From Bittarella massiliensis (ex Durand et al. 2017) (lineage in GTDB: Bacteria > Bacillota > Clostridia > Oscillospirales > Ruminococcaceae): DNA of 64,000 nt. The notes under the pieces were generated by a model. It did not search any database and was not told where the DNA came from. It saw only the letters and a program-made list of their open reading frames with translations. Position 1 is the first letter of the stretch, and each line of letters begins with the position of its first letter. Below, one piece after another: positions 32,921-41,464 of this stretch. Made by a program: the position numbers and the translations under genes. Location: positions 1 through 64,000 of the forward strand of contig NZ_JABFCL010000014.1 in the NCBI RefSeq assembly GCF_017566145.1. Reading direction: 5' to 3'.

Positions 32921-33922
32921 TCACTGCCCTCCTTCGTGTGCCGCCCGGGCCAGCCGGTCGCTAAGGCCGGCCTGCAGGAGCGACAAGTTGCAGTTTCGCT
33001 GTAAGAAAACCCTGGCCCGGGCAAGCTCCCGGTAGAGGGCCTCGGTGTTTAAGTGAATGATCTCCCCGTCCGCCTTCATCCGCAGGGGGAAGGGGGGGAC
33101 CTTGCCCAGGGCCAACCGCTGGCAGTAGGGCAGCAGCTGGGTCAGCTCCTCGAGCAGGGCGCCCATCTCGTCCCGGTTTTTGGGGCGGTAAAGGGCAGCC
33201 GCCACCGCCGACAGGCGGCGCTGGGCCAGCGCCCCCAGCAAATCGAGGGCCGCCTGCACCTTTGCCTGTATGGCCGGCCCCTCCTCCTCGCTCAAGTAGC
33301 GATCGACCGAGCCGATGGCCCCGCCAAAGAGGTGGGCGGCAAAGGCGGTCTCGCCGCCGCCCCGGCCAAGGCCGGCAAAGTGCTCGATGCACTCCTCGGG
33401 CGAAGGGGGGAGAACGGGGAAACAGACCACCCGGGAGAGAACGGTGGGCAGTAGGGCCTGCCGGCTCTCGGCGGTGAGGAGGAAGAGGGCGTGTTCCGGC
33501 GGCTCCTCCAACACCTTGAGCAGGGCGTTCTGGGCCTGGGGGGTCATCTCCCCCGCGCCCCCGATGAGGGTGATCTTCTTCTCCCCCTCGTTGGGGCGGA
33601 GATAGATGTCCTCGATGATGGCGCGCACCTCGTCCACCGAGATGCTGCTGCGCTCCCCCGAGGTGACCACCCGCAGATCGGGATGGTTCCCCTCCTCCAC
33701 CTGGCGGCGAATCCGCTCCGCCTGTTCTGCCGGCCGGTCCTGGCAGAGCACCTGGGCGGCAAACAAAACAGCAAGGGTGTATGTACCGCACCCTTGCTGG
33801 CCCTCAAAAAGGATGGCATGGGGCAAACGCCGCGCGTCAACCATGGCGCGCAGCGTTTGCAAAACCAGGGGATTGCCCTTGAATTCAGATGTAAAATCAG
33901 TACTTTTCAAATCTGGAGACAT
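32921..33922 (-). CDS. holB: DNA polymerase III subunit delta' (HolB)
   Basis: 333 aa. RLPHAILFEGQQGCGTYTLA, GNHPDLRVV, SISVDEVRAI, IGGAGEMTPQAQNALLKVLEEPP and LSRVVCFPVLPP are the clamp-loader delta' pattern. The P-loop is GQQGCGTYT, lacking the usual lysine, consistent with delta' subunits that do not bind ATP. The CxxCxxC zinc module that normally precedes GxHPD is replaced by CQDRPAEQAERI, with only one Cys left. The start overlaps yaaQ and lacks a clear ribosome-binding site; a TTG at 33910 is an alternative. Confidence 0.88.
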   Translation of the reverse strand: MSPDLKSTDFTSEFKGNPLVLQTLRAMVDARRLPHAILFEGQQGCGTYTLAVLFAAQVLCQDRPAEQAERIRRQVEEGNHPDLRVVTSGERSSISVDEVRAIIEDIYLRPNEGEKKITLIGGAGEMTPQAQNALLKVLEEPPEHALFLLTAESRQALLPTVLSRVVCFPVLPPSPEECIEHFAGLGRGGGETAFAAHLFGGAIGSVDRYLSEEEGPAIQAKVQAALDLLGALAQRRLSAVAAALYRPKNRDEMGALLEELTQLLPYCQRLALGKVPPFPLRMKADGEIIHLNTEALYRELARARVFLQRNCNLSLLQAGLSDRLARAAHEGGQ

Positions 33923-34220
33923 CGGTCACAAAGATGGTGGCGCCGCCGACGGTCACCTCGATGGGGTAGGCCGAGGACAGCCCTGCGCCATAGGCGATGG
34001 AAGAGGGGACGATCTGGGTGCGGCGCTTGCTGTTCTCCTCGATGATGCCCAGCACCTGCTCAACCTTTTCGTCGTCTGTACCGATGATGAAGGTGGTGTT
34101 GCCCGCCAGCAGGAAACCGCCGGTGGTGGCGAGCTTGGTGACCGAGAACCTCTCCTTGGTCAATGCGCTTTGGACCGCGCTGGAATCGTCTTTGTTTACG
34201 ATAGCAAATATCAGTTTCAC
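33897..34220 (-). CDS. darA: Cyclic-di-AMP receptor YaaQ/DarA
   Basis: 107-aa PII-like protein (DUF970). MKLIFAIVNKDDSSAVQSAL, TTGGFLLAGNTTFIIGTDDEKV and the C-terminal GATIFVTDVSRFEKY match the DarA/PstA family, trimers that bind c-di-AMP. GTG start behind AAAGGAGGG. It overlaps holB by 26 bases. The holB-yaaT neighbourhood is the conserved setting. c-di-AMP commonly controls potassium uptake, so the nearby RCK pair may be a functional link (inference). Confidence 0.93.
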   Translation of the reverse strand: MKLIFAIVNKDDSSAVQSALTKERFSVTKLATTGGFLLAGNTTFIIGTDDEKVEQVLGIIEENSKRRTQIVPSSIAYGAGLSSAYPIEVTVGGATIFVTDVSRFEKY

Positions 34221-34384
34221 GATATGGCCCTCCTTTAACTGGGTGATAAAAGGTGCTCCCTTTTGGTATCTTCATTTTACCATCTTTCGCCGCAAAAGGC
34301 CATAGGTTTTTGTCAGAAATGCAAAAATTCTTCGCCTTCACGGCCCCCTTTTTTGCCGGGACGGTGCGCCCCTTTTCAGCCGGC

Positions 34385-34413
34385 TTGACAGGGGGAGAAA
34401 ATCAGTGTATCCT
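34385..34413 (+). promoter_or_regulatory. sdpRI promoter
   Basis: TTGACA, 17 bp, TATCCT, immediately followed by the AT-rich operator dyad. Confidence 0.8.
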
Positions 34414-34417
34414 TACA

Positions 34418-34442
34418 TTTAATTATTAAGTTAAATATTAAA
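34418..34442. promoter_or_regulatory. 25-bp AT-rich dyad, probable SdpR operator
   Basis: TTTAATTATTAA-G-TTAAATATTAAA is symmetric except for a two-base swap in each arm, and covers the expected transcription start. ArsR/SdpR repressors bind AT-rich dyads of this kind. Confidence 0.75.
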
Positions 34443-34469
34443 TATATGTTTGCGAAGGGATGTGTTTTT

Positions 34470-34769
34470 ATGGGATTGCAGGAGACGCTGCGGGCGCTGG
34501 CCGACCCCACCCGCCGGGAAATCTTGGAGCTGGTGCGGGATCGCGCCCTTCCCGCCGGGGAGATCGCCTCCCACTTCCCCTGTTCGGGGGCGGCCGTCTC
34601 CCGCCACCTGTCGGTGCTGCGGGAGGCGGGCCTCTGCCGCGCCCAGAGGGAGGGGACCCACATCTACTACCAGGCCGAGCTCTCGGTGGTGGAGGAGTTG
34701 CTCCACTGGGCGGCCGGTCTCGCCGGGCAGGAGGTCACCGCTCCCCAGGGCGAGGAGGTCGAGGGATGA
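34470..34769 (+). CDS. sdpR: ArsR/SdpR-family autorepressor
   Basis: 99-aa winged-helix repressor. LRALADPTRREILELVRD and SGAAVSRHLSVLREAGLCRAQREGTHIYYQ are the SdpR-type ArsR pattern; no metal-binding cysteine pair is present in the recognition helix, arguing against arsenic sensing. In Bacillus SdpR is sequestered at the membrane by SdpI bound to toxin. The start after AAGGGA is preferred to an ATG at 34446 that falls within the operator region. It overlaps sdpI by 4 bases. Confidence 0.87.
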   Translation: MGLQETLRALADPTRREILELVRDRALPAGEIASHFPCSGAAVSRHLSVLREAGLCRAQREGTHIYYQAELSVVEELLHWAAGLAGQEVTAPQGEEVEG

Positions 34770-35386
34770 AGGGGCGCGACAGGCGGCTCTGGCTGCTCAT
34801 CGGCCTCATGCTGGCGGCCGCCCTCTGCTGCCTGCCCTTTCTGCCCGCCGTCATCCCCGCCCAGTGGAATGACAGCGGGGTGAGCGGACGGGCCAGCCGG
34901 CTGCTCCTGCTGGTCTTTCCCGCTCTGGCCGCCGGGTTCCACCTGCTCCGCCGCGCCCAGCTCGTCCCCGGCAACCCAGGGGGGATAGGCCCCTCCTGGG
35001 GGGCAGCCCTCCTTCTCTTTGGCGCACAGCTCTTCCTCACCGGAAACGGGCTGGGGCTCTGGACCATCGGGCGGGCTGACAGCCGGCTGCTGCTGCCCCT
35101 GGCGAATATGATCGTGGGCGCCCTGCTGCTCTGGTGGGGCAACTCCCTCCCCAAGTCGAGGGAGGAGAGCGGCCGCGGCATCAAGGCCCCTGCCGCCCTC
35201 CTCGACCGGGAGAACTGGCGCCGCACCCAGCGCTTTGGCGGGCGCGTCTGGTTCGCCTGCGGCCTGGCCGCTCTCCTTGCCGCCCTGCTGCCTGTCCCCT
35301 GGAATGGGGCGATCCTGCTGGCGGCTATTTTGACCGCTGTCCTCCTTCCCCGGCTGTACAGCTCCCTTATTTTTAAAAACAAATAG
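34766..35386 (+). CDS. sdpI: SdpI-like immunity/signal membrane protein
   Basis: 206 aa with about six hydrophobic helices. LPAVIPAQWNDSGVSG is the DUF1648 motif, and ENWRRTQRFGGRVWFACGL is the characteristic SdpI C-terminal block. In Bacillus SdpI protects against the SdpC cannibalism toxin and draws SdpR to the membrane. ATGA overlap with sdpR shows coupling. No sdpC-like toxin gene is visible, so it probably guards against toxins made by others. Confidence 0.82.
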   Translation: MKGRDRRLWLLIGLMLAAALCCLPFLPAVIPAQWNDSGVSGRASRLLLLVFPALAAGFHLLRRAQLVPGNPGGIGPSWGAALLLFGAQLFLTGNGLGLWTIGRADSRLLLPLANMIVGALLLWWGNSLPKSREESGRGIKAPAALLDRENWRRTQRFGGRVWFACGLAALLAALLPVPWNGAILLAAILTAVLLPRLYSSLIFKNK

Positions 35387-35464
35387 TATAAAAAGAAATA
35401 AATACACTAACAGGAGAGCGCGCCTCCCCCTTGCGGCCCACCTTCCCGTGGCAGGAGGTGCCCC

Positions 35465-36328
35465 TTGAAGAGCATTTACCACTCCCCCGCAGCCAAGCGC
35501 GACGCCTTGGCCCTCTACGATGCACAGCTGCAAAAGCTGGACCTTCCCTTCCGCGACCTATACATAGACACCGATTTCGGCCGCACCCATCTGGTGGAGA
35601 CCGGCGAACTGTCGGGCCCGCCCCTGCTGGTCTTTCACGGAGGCAATCCCACCGCCGCCTACAACCTGCTGACCTGCCGATTTCTCGCCGCCGATTTTCA
35701 CCTCTACGCGGTGGACATTGTGGGCCACCCGGGGAAGAGCGCCGAGACCAGCCCCCCCGCCCGCAGCTACGCCTATGGCCGGTGGGCCAGCCAGGTCGTT
35801 GCCGGACTGGGATTTGAACGGATGCGCTGCCTGGGTGGCTCCTTCGGCGCAGGGGTGCTGGCCAAATGGATGTGTGTGGCCCCCCAACAGGTGGAACGGG
35901 CGGTCCTCTGTGTTCCCGCAGGCATCAAAAACGCCCTGCCCCTGGGAGCGGCGGCCATGATGGTGCCCCTGATCCAGTACCGATTGACCTGCGATCCCCG
36001 CTATGTCAAGCGGGCGGCCCCCTACATGTCCATCACCGAGGAGGCGCTGGACGCCGATACCTTGGAGACGGTGCAGATGAGCTTTGACTGCGTCAAGACC
36101 AAGGTGGGGATGCCCAGCAACGTCAGCCCCCGGCGGATGGGCCGCTGTGCCGCCCCCACCCTGGTGCTGGCCGGGGAGCGCGACCCGCTCTTCCCCGCCC
36201 ACAAGGTGCTGCCCCAGGCCGAAGCGATCCTGCCCCACTGCACCACACGGCTGTTGGCAGACCGGGGCCATATCAACACCCTGACCGAGGGAGAAAAGGG
36301 AGAGATCGTCTCCTTTTTAAAGGGGTAG
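35465..36328 (+). CDS. Alpha/beta-fold hydrolase
   Basis: 287 aa, cytoplasmic. VFHGGNPTAAYNL forms the oxyanion region, CLGGSFGAGVL is the GxSxG nucleophile elbow, LAGERDPLFP carries the acid and ADRGHINT the catalytic His, so the triad is complete. Substrate unknown. TTG start with AGGAGGTG four bases upstream. Its GC content matches its neighbours; it is followed by a terminator. Confidence 0.87.
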   Translation: MKSIYHSPAAKRDALALYDAQLQKLDLPFRDLYIDTDFGRTHLVETGELSGPPLLVFHGGNPTAAYNLLTCRFLAADFHLYAVDIVGHPGKSAETSPPARSYAYGRWASQVVAGLGFERMRCLGGSFGAGVLAKWMCVAPQQVERAVLCVPAGIKNALPLGAAAMMVPLIQYRLTCDPRYVKRAAPYMSITEEALDADTLETVQMSFDCVKTKVGMPSNVSPRRMGRCAAPTLVLAGERDPLFPAHKVLPQAEAILPHCTTRLLADRGHINTLTEGEKGEIVSFLKG

Positions 36329-36345
36329 GGGCCCCGCTTTCGCGC

Positions 36346-36388
36346 AAAAACAGCCGGCAGAGACCTCCCTCTCTGCCGGCTGTTTTTT
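36346..36388. terminator. Bidirectional terminator
   Basis: AAAAACAGCCGGCAGAG pairs with CTCTGCCGGCTGTTTTTT between convergent genes. Confidence 0.9.
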
Positions 36389-36398
36389 GGCGATTCAA

Positions 36399-37496
36399 TC
36401 AGACGTAGGAGCGGCGAACCGACCCATCCACCGAGGAGGGGACGGTGTCGAAGGAGACAATGTCTCCGGGCGCACACTCCACCTTGGTGACGTCCACCAT
36501 GGTGGACTCATAGTCCACATAGCCCAGGATGCGGGCAGGGCGACCCTTGACGTCGCAGGTGAGCCGCTTCTGGCGGGAGACCCGGCGGATGGCCGCCCGC
36601 AGCGCCGAGAAGAAGCCCCGCCCGGTGAGAAGGGTGCGGGCATTTTCCGCAGTGAGGCCGTCGGCCAGGCCAGCGGGCACCAGGGCGATCTTGGTGGGCC
36701 GCTTGGTGCGATAGGTGCGGCCGTAGCCCACGTGGTAGCCGGCGGGCACCCAGCGCACGTCGCAGACCTCGCTGCACAGCCGCCCCACCTTTTTAAAGCC
36801 CCAGCGGTCCTTCACCCCGCTCAACCGCCCCATGAGGGCGCTGCCGCAGCGCACCGCGTCCAACCGCAGCCAGGGGTAGAGCAGGGCGGGCAGGGTGCCG
36901 GCGGCGTGCACCACCCCGTAAGAAATCCCCTCCCGGCGCAGGGCGGTGAGCATCTCCTTGAGGGTTTCATACTGCCGCCGCACCTGTTTTTCCTTTTTGC
37001 ACTCACTGCCGGAAATGTGGGCGTAGACCCCGGTGAGCACCAGGTTGTCCAGGTACTTGGCGGCCTGTACCGCCTTGCTCACCTCTTCGAGCAAAAAGCC
37101 GAAGCGGCCGTTGCCGGTGTCGAACTTGAAGTGGATGCGCACCTTCTTGCCCGCCTTGCCGGCAATCCCCGAGAGGACCACGGCGCTGTCGTAGGAGCCG
37201 ACGGTGGCCACGATGTCGTGGCGGACGATCTCCTCGGCCGCAGCCTCGGTGGAATAGGGGGTGAGGAGCAGCACGTCCAGCCCGGCGATGGCATTTTTCA
37301 CCCGCACCGCCTCCTCCAGCCGGGAGACGGCCACCAGCCGAATCCCCTCGGCAAAGAGGAGCTTGGCCATCTGGGTGTCCCCCGCGCCGTAGGCGTTGCC
37401 CGAGAGCACTGGGATCACCGCCGCGCGCCCCACCGCTTTTTGAAAGGTGTGCAGGTTGTGCAGCACCCGGTCGGTCTGCACCATCAGCGTCGTCAT
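36399..37496 (-). CDS. Alanine-racemase-like protein lacking the PLP lysine
   Basis: 365 aa in two-domain Alr architecture. The N-terminal barrel start reads AAVIPVLSGNAYGAG where active enzymes have VVKANAYGHG-type sequence: the Schiff-base lysine is Ser32. Other family features survive: YAHISGSE, RCGSALMGRL, HVGYGRTYRTKRPT with the second catalytic tyrosine, and a C-terminal beta domain. AAGGGGGAAAC precedes the ATG. It may be a PLP-independent binding or regulatory protein, or a scaffold for peptidoglycan enzymes. Whether a functional Alr exists elsewhere is unknown. Confidence 0.8.
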   Translation of the reverse strand: MTTLMVQTDRVLHNLHTFQKAVGRAAVIPVLSGNAYGAGDTQMAKLLFAEGIRLVAVSRLEEAVRVKNAIAGLDVLLLTPYSTEAAAEEIVRHDIVATVGSYDSAVVLSGIAGKAGKKVRIHFKFDTGNGRFGFLLEEVSKAVQAAKYLDNLVLTGVYAHISGSECKKEKQVRRQYETLKEMLTALRREGISYGVVHAAGTLPALLYPWLRLDAVRCGSALMGRLSGVKDRWGFKKVGRLCSEVCDVRWVPAGYHVGYGRTYRTKRPTKIALVPAGLADGLTAENARTLLTGRGFFSALRAAIRRVSRQKRLTCDVKGRPARILGYVDYESTMVDVTKVECAPGDIVSFDTVPSSVDGSVRRSYV

Positions 37497-37574
37497 GGCC
37501 TGTTTCCCCCTTCTGTCGGCCCGCCGCGGGCCGCGTTCCATTCAAGGCGATTATACCACCCGCCTCAAACCCCG

Positions 37575-38414
37575 TCAATTCGACAGCCCGCCCTCTTCCC
37601 CCTCGTGCTGCAAGTCCCAGTTGCGCTCCAGCGGGCGGGGGCCCCGAAAGCCGAAGGCCCGCCCCTTGCAGAGAGGGCGGATCTCCTCCCGGCTGACGCG
37701 GGGGAGGCAGTCCTCCAAAAAGGGGGCGAGAAAGGTCTCCTCCGCCCCGGCGTTGAGGGGACAGGAAAGCTGGCACTGGTCGCACCCCCAGAGGAGGGGG
37801 CTCCCCTTCACCAGCGCCTCCTCTGCCGGGGTCAGGGCCCCCTTTTTTTGACTGATGGCCGACAGGCAGCCCGCCGCCTCCACCCGGCCGCCCGACAGGC
37901 AACCGCCGGGGCAGGCGCGCCTGCAGCGCCCACAGTGGAGACACTCGCCCCCGTCGGGGCCGCTGCGGGGCGGCAGGGGGAGGGTGGTGACGATCTCCCC
38001 CAAAAAGACATAGCTGCCCCAGCGGGGGGTGATGAGCAGGCCGTTGTCCCCCCGCACCCCCAGACCGCAGGCGGCGGCCAGCCCCACCTCGTCAAAGGGA
38101 GAGGCGTCCACAAAGGGGATGGAGACGCCCCCCCAGCACGCGGTGAGGCGGTCGCAAAGCGCCTGGAGCAGGGCAAAACAAACCTTGTGGTAATCGGCCA
38201 CCGCCGCATAGCAGGAGAGATTGCCCCCAAAGGCGGCCTCCACCTTGTAGGGGAAGGCGAAGATCACCAGGGCGGCAGCCTCTCCGGGAATGAGGGACGC
38301 CCGTCGGCAGGGCAGCTCGGGTCGCGCCAGTTCGGCCCGGTAGGGCAGCGCTCCCCAGGGCAGCTGCTCCAGCCCGGCTTCCCGCAAAAGCCAAGAAATT
38401 GCCGTTTCCAACAC
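37575..38414 (-). CDS. QueG-like Fe-S reductase
   Basis: 279 aa, resembling a shortened epoxyqueuosine reductase (QueG about 380 aa). It has VIFAFPYK and DASPFDEVGLAAACGLG in the cobalamin-binding half, then CLHCGRCRRACPGGC and GCDQCQLSCPLN for two [4Fe-4S] clusters. The C-terminal HEAT-like part of long QueG is absent, so it belongs to the QueG-like proteins of uncertain substrate. GTG at 38414 follows AAAGGGGGG. The DnaA-box-like cluster begins just upstream. Confidence 0.75.
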   Translation of the reverse strand: MLETAISWLLREAGLEQLPWGALPYRAELARPELPCRRASLIPGEAAALVIFAFPYKVEAAFGGNLSCYAAVADYHKVCFALLQALCDRLTACWGGVSIPFVDASPFDEVGLAAACGLGVRGDNGLLITPRWGSYVFLGEIVTTLPLPPRSGPDGGECLHCGRCRRACPGGCLSGGRVEAAGCLSAISQKKGALTPAEEALVKGSPLLWGCDQCQLSCPLNAGAEETFLAPFLEDCLPRVSREEIRPLCKGRAFGFRGPRPLERNWDLQHEGEEGGLSN

Positions 38415-38719
38415 CGTTCCCCCCTTTCTCCACAATTATACATCGGGTAATTCCACCGTTTCAACCGCTTTCTCCACATTGGCAGTTACAAACCCCAGTC
38501 TCTCCCCACCAGTTTTCCACATTTTCCACACAGTTTTCCACAGAAGTTGGGCAAAGGGGCGTTTCTGAACATTTGATGAAGAAGTTATTACTTTGCGTTG
38601 ATTCCCCTTCTCCCCCGGCGAGGGATTGGGTATACTGGTCACAGCACAGGACCGGCAGAACCATTTTACCGCCCTGCACGGCGCGCCGCCGTGTGGAGCC
38701 GGAACGGGAGAGTGAAAGA
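38415..38719. other. Intergenic region with a cluster of DnaA-box-like nonamers
   Basis: TTTTCCACA, a full match to TTWTNCACA, occurs three times (38513-38521, 38522-38530, 38534-38542), and TTCTCCACA, one mismatch, twice (38426-38434, 38470-38478), all in the same orientation. A TATACT (38631-38636) is the likely -10 of the ABC exporter. No open frame of note. The region may bind DnaA as a regulatory or titration site; it is not shown to be an origin. Confidence 0.6.
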
Positions 38720-39658
38720 GTGGAACCCATTTTACAGGTGCAAAACCTCCACAAAAACATCGGCAAAAAAGCCATCATCCGGGACGCCAGCTTTGCGGTG
38801 ATGCCCGGGGAGATCATGGGTTTTTTGGGGCCCAATGGCGCTGGAAAGACCACCACCATCAAAATGATCCTCGGATTGCTCAAGGTGGACAGCGGCTCCA
38901 TCCAGATCGGCCCCTACGACGGGGTCAAAGACCCCGAGCGCGCCCGGTCACTGGTGGGCGGCATCATCGAAAACCCTGAGATGTACGGCCATCTGACCGG
39001 CCGGCAGAACCTGCAAGTCTACGCCAACATGTGCCAGGGGGTGAGCCGGGAGCGCATCGACCAGGTGGTGCGGCAGGTCAAGCTGGAAAACCGCATTGGC
39101 GACAAGGTGCGCCGCTACTCCCTGGGGATGCGGCAGCGGCTGGGGGTGGCCCAGGCCATCCTCCACCGGCCCAAACTGTTGATTTTAGACGAGCCCACCA
39201 ACGGCCTGGACCCCGTGGGCATCAAGGAGTTGCGGGACACCCTGCGCCAGCTGGCCGACGAGGAGGAGGTGGGGGTGCTCATCTCCAGCCACCAGCTCGC
39301 CGAGATGGAGCTGATGTGCGACCGGGTCTGCATCGTGGATGCCGGGCAGATCGTGGCGGTGCGGGACCTGCGGGCCGAGCGCGCCTCGGCGGGGCAGAGC
39401 GACCAGGCCGTGCCCACCCTCTGGGAGGTGAGCGACCCCCAGCGGGCCGCCGATTTGCTGGCCGCCCTCTTCCCCCAGGGGGAGATCACCCCCACCGCCG
39501 GCGGGGTGCAGCTCAGCTGCAGCCGCAAACAGCGGGCCGCCGCCGTCCGCCAGCTCTGCGAGAGCGGGATCCAGATCTACTCGATCATCCCCCACCGCAC
39601 CTCCCTTGAAGAGCTGTTTTTGGAAACCACCACCGGCTCCAAGGGCCAGATCCAATAA
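38720..39658 (+). CDS. ABC transporter ATP-binding protein
   Basis: 312 aa. Walker A GPNGAGKTTTIKMILG, signature YSLGMRQRLGVAQ, Walker B LLILDEPTNGLDP and the H-loop SSHQLAEM are intact. The C-terminal extension is as in exporters of the bacitracin/NatA type. GTG at 38720 with GGGAGAG upstream was chosen; an earlier GTG near 38692 lacks a site. It pairs with the permease 14 bases downstream. Cargo unknown. Confidence 0.9.
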   Translation: MEPILQVQNLHKNIGKKAIIRDASFAVMPGEIMGFLGPNGAGKTTTIKMILGLLKVDSGSIQIGPYDGVKDPERARSLVGGIIENPEMYGHLTGRQNLQVYANMCQGVSRERIDQVVRQVKLENRIGDKVRRYSLGMRQRLGVAQAILHRPKLLILDEPTNGLDPVGIKELRDTLRQLADEEEVGVLISSHQLAEMELMCDRVCIVDAGQIVAVRDLRAERASAGQSDQAVPTLWEVSDPQRAADLLAALFPQGEITPTAGGVQLSCSRKQRAAAVRQLCESGIQIYSIIPHRTSLEELFLETTTGSKGQIQ

Positions 39659-39672
39659 GGGGGACGCGAGAG

Positions 39673-41316
39673 ATGAAAAAGATAACGGCACTCGTCCGCA
39701 ACGAGTTTATCAAAGAGTTTTCCAAAAAGAGCCTGCTGGTGATCCTGGCCCTGGTGCTGGCGCTGGCCGCGGCCTTCCCCTTCCTCTCCAGCCACAGCTG
39801 GGGCGGCGGCGACAACTCGGAATACCTGGAGCGGCAGTTGAGCTGGAATGAGGAGAGCATCGACACGGCCAAAAAGACCGGCGACAAGGCCATGCTCGCC
39901 TACTTTGAGGCCGAGCGGGACGCCCTGCTGATTCAAAAGGAGCTGGAGGTCGTCAACTATTCCGACTACCGGATGGACCTGATCAACCAGTACAGCGCCC
40001 TTTTGCAGAGCCAAAAGGCGGTGGAGATGGCCAGCCAGGGCTCTCTGGGGGGCGACAGCTACCTGCAACTGCCCCCCGAGGCAGCCGGGCTGAACAAGGA
40101 GGAACTCAAGGCCTTGGCCGGGCAGATCGGCGCCAAGGTGGAACGGCTGCTGGCTGTGCTGCGCAGCGGCGACCCCATGCAGGTGGCCAACTATCACCTG
40201 GAAGCCCAGCAGGCCGCCCTTCAGGACAATCTCAACCAACAGAAAACAGCCGAGGCCGCCGCCAAGGCAAACCCCAAGGACGAATCCCTGGCCCGCGAGG
40301 CGGAGGTGGCCAAAAAGGCCGCCGAGATGCAGCGGGCCCGGGTCGCCCTCTACCAGTACCGGGTGGATCACAAGATCGGCTACGACGAGGATGACTACCG
40401 CTCCGCCAGCTTGCAGCAGATGGAGCAAAATCTCGCCCTTCAGTACGAATCCCCCCTGGAAGAACAGCAGTTCCTCTCTGCCCAAAAGGGAGGGCAGTTT
40501 GCCGCCAACATGAGCTACAAGCAGTACCTGGAGAACACCGAGAAGGCCGCCCAGGAGGCCGCCGAGGAAAACCAGGTGCTCCAATACGGGCTGGACAACG
40601 GGACGCCGCCCCTCTACCAGTCGCAAAAGGATCCCCGCACCGCGGCCATGAACATCCTCAACCTGGGGATGCTGGTGTCCATCGTGGCAGTCATTCTGGG
40701 GGGCAGCTCCATCGCCCGGGAGTTTTCCTCCGGCTCCATCCGCCTGCTGCTGACCCGGCCGGTGCGCCGCTGGAAGGTCTACCTGGGCAAGTACTTGACC
40801 ATGGTGCTGGTGAGCGCTGGCCTCTATCTAGCCATGTTCCTGACCATGGTGCTCTCCGCTGGGCTCCAGCTGGGCTTTGGGGGCTTTGCCTCCCCGGTGT
40901 TGGCCTTTGCTGGCGGCCGGGTGGTGAGCTACAACTTCTGGGCCTACTGCCTGCCGCGGATGGCCTACGCCTTCATCGGTATCCTCTTCACCGGGAGCCT
41001 GGCCTTCTGCCTGTCGGCCCTCACCCGCAACACCGCCGTGTCGGTGGCCCTGCCCATCGCCGCCAACATGGGTTACGCCCTGGTCTTCCAGCTCTGCCTG
41101 GCTCTGCGGCTCTACTTTGTGCGCTTCACCCCGGTGCCCTACATGGACATGGGCAGCCTGATGGGACCAAACGCCGCTTACCAGAACAAAATGCTGCTGC
41201 AAAACTACGGCTTCCAATTGGATCCCCTCTACGGCGGAATCATGATGATGGCCTTTGTCGCCCTCTTCTATCTGCTGGGGCTGTGGTCCTTTGCCAAGCG
41301 AGACGTGACCAACTGA
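39673..41316 (+). CDS. ABC-2-type permease with large external helical domain
   Basis: 547 aa. One helix near residues 20-38 is followed by some 280 mostly charged, Ala/Glu/Gln-rich residues of coiled-coil character that should lie outside the membrane. Then come about five helices, starting LNLGMLVSIVAVILGGSSIA with the EFSSGSIRLLLTRPV motif of ABC-2 permeases. AAGGGGGACGCGAGAG precedes the ATG. It works with the ATPase upstream, probably as an exporter. Confidence 0.87.
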   Translation: MKKITALVRNEFIKEFSKKSLLVILALVLALAAAFPFLSSHSWGGGDNSEYLERQLSWNEESIDTAKKTGDKAMLAYFEAERDALLIQKELEVVNYSDYRMDLINQYSALLQSQKAVEMASQGSLGGDSYLQLPPEAAGLNKEELKALAGQIGAKVERLLAVLRSGDPMQVANYHLEAQQAALQDNLNQQKTAEAAAKANPKDESLAREAEVAKKAAEMQRARVALYQYRVDHKIGYDEDDYRSASLQQMEQNLALQYESPLEEQQFLSAQKGGQFAANMSYKQYLENTEKAAQEAAEENQVLQYGLDNGTPPLYQSQKDPRTAAMNILNLGMLVSIVAVILGGSSIAREFSSGSIRLLLTRPVRRWKVYLGKYLTMVLVSAGLYLAMFLTMVLSAGLQLGFGGFASPVLAFAGGRVVSYNFWAYCLPRMAYAFIGILFTGSLAFCLSALTRNTAVSVALPIAANMGYALVFQLCLALRLYFVRFTPVPYMDMGSLMGPNAAYQNKMLLQNYGFQLDPLYGGIMMMAFVALFYLLGLWSFAKRDVTN

Positions 41317-41326
41317 CCGGCTTTTA

Positions 41327-41363
41327 GAAAAAAGGGAGCCCTCGCTCGGCGGGCTCCCTTTTC
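41327..41363 (+). terminator. Terminator of the ABC exporter operon
   Basis: AAAAAAGGGAGCCC pairs with GGGCTCCCTTTT. Confidence 0.85.
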
Positions 41364-41464
41364 CCCTCCCGTCCAGCGCCCCCTTTCCGCCGGACGGGAG
41401 AGATGCTATACTGGTATTCTCCCGGCTGCGGCCGGGCCCGACTTTTTCCTGCAAAAAGGAGCGG

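Noticed and set aside
38426..38542. Calling the DnaA-box cluster a replication origin
   Set aside because: No dnaA, dnaN or clear unwinding element lies beside it, so only DnaA-box-like sites are claimed.
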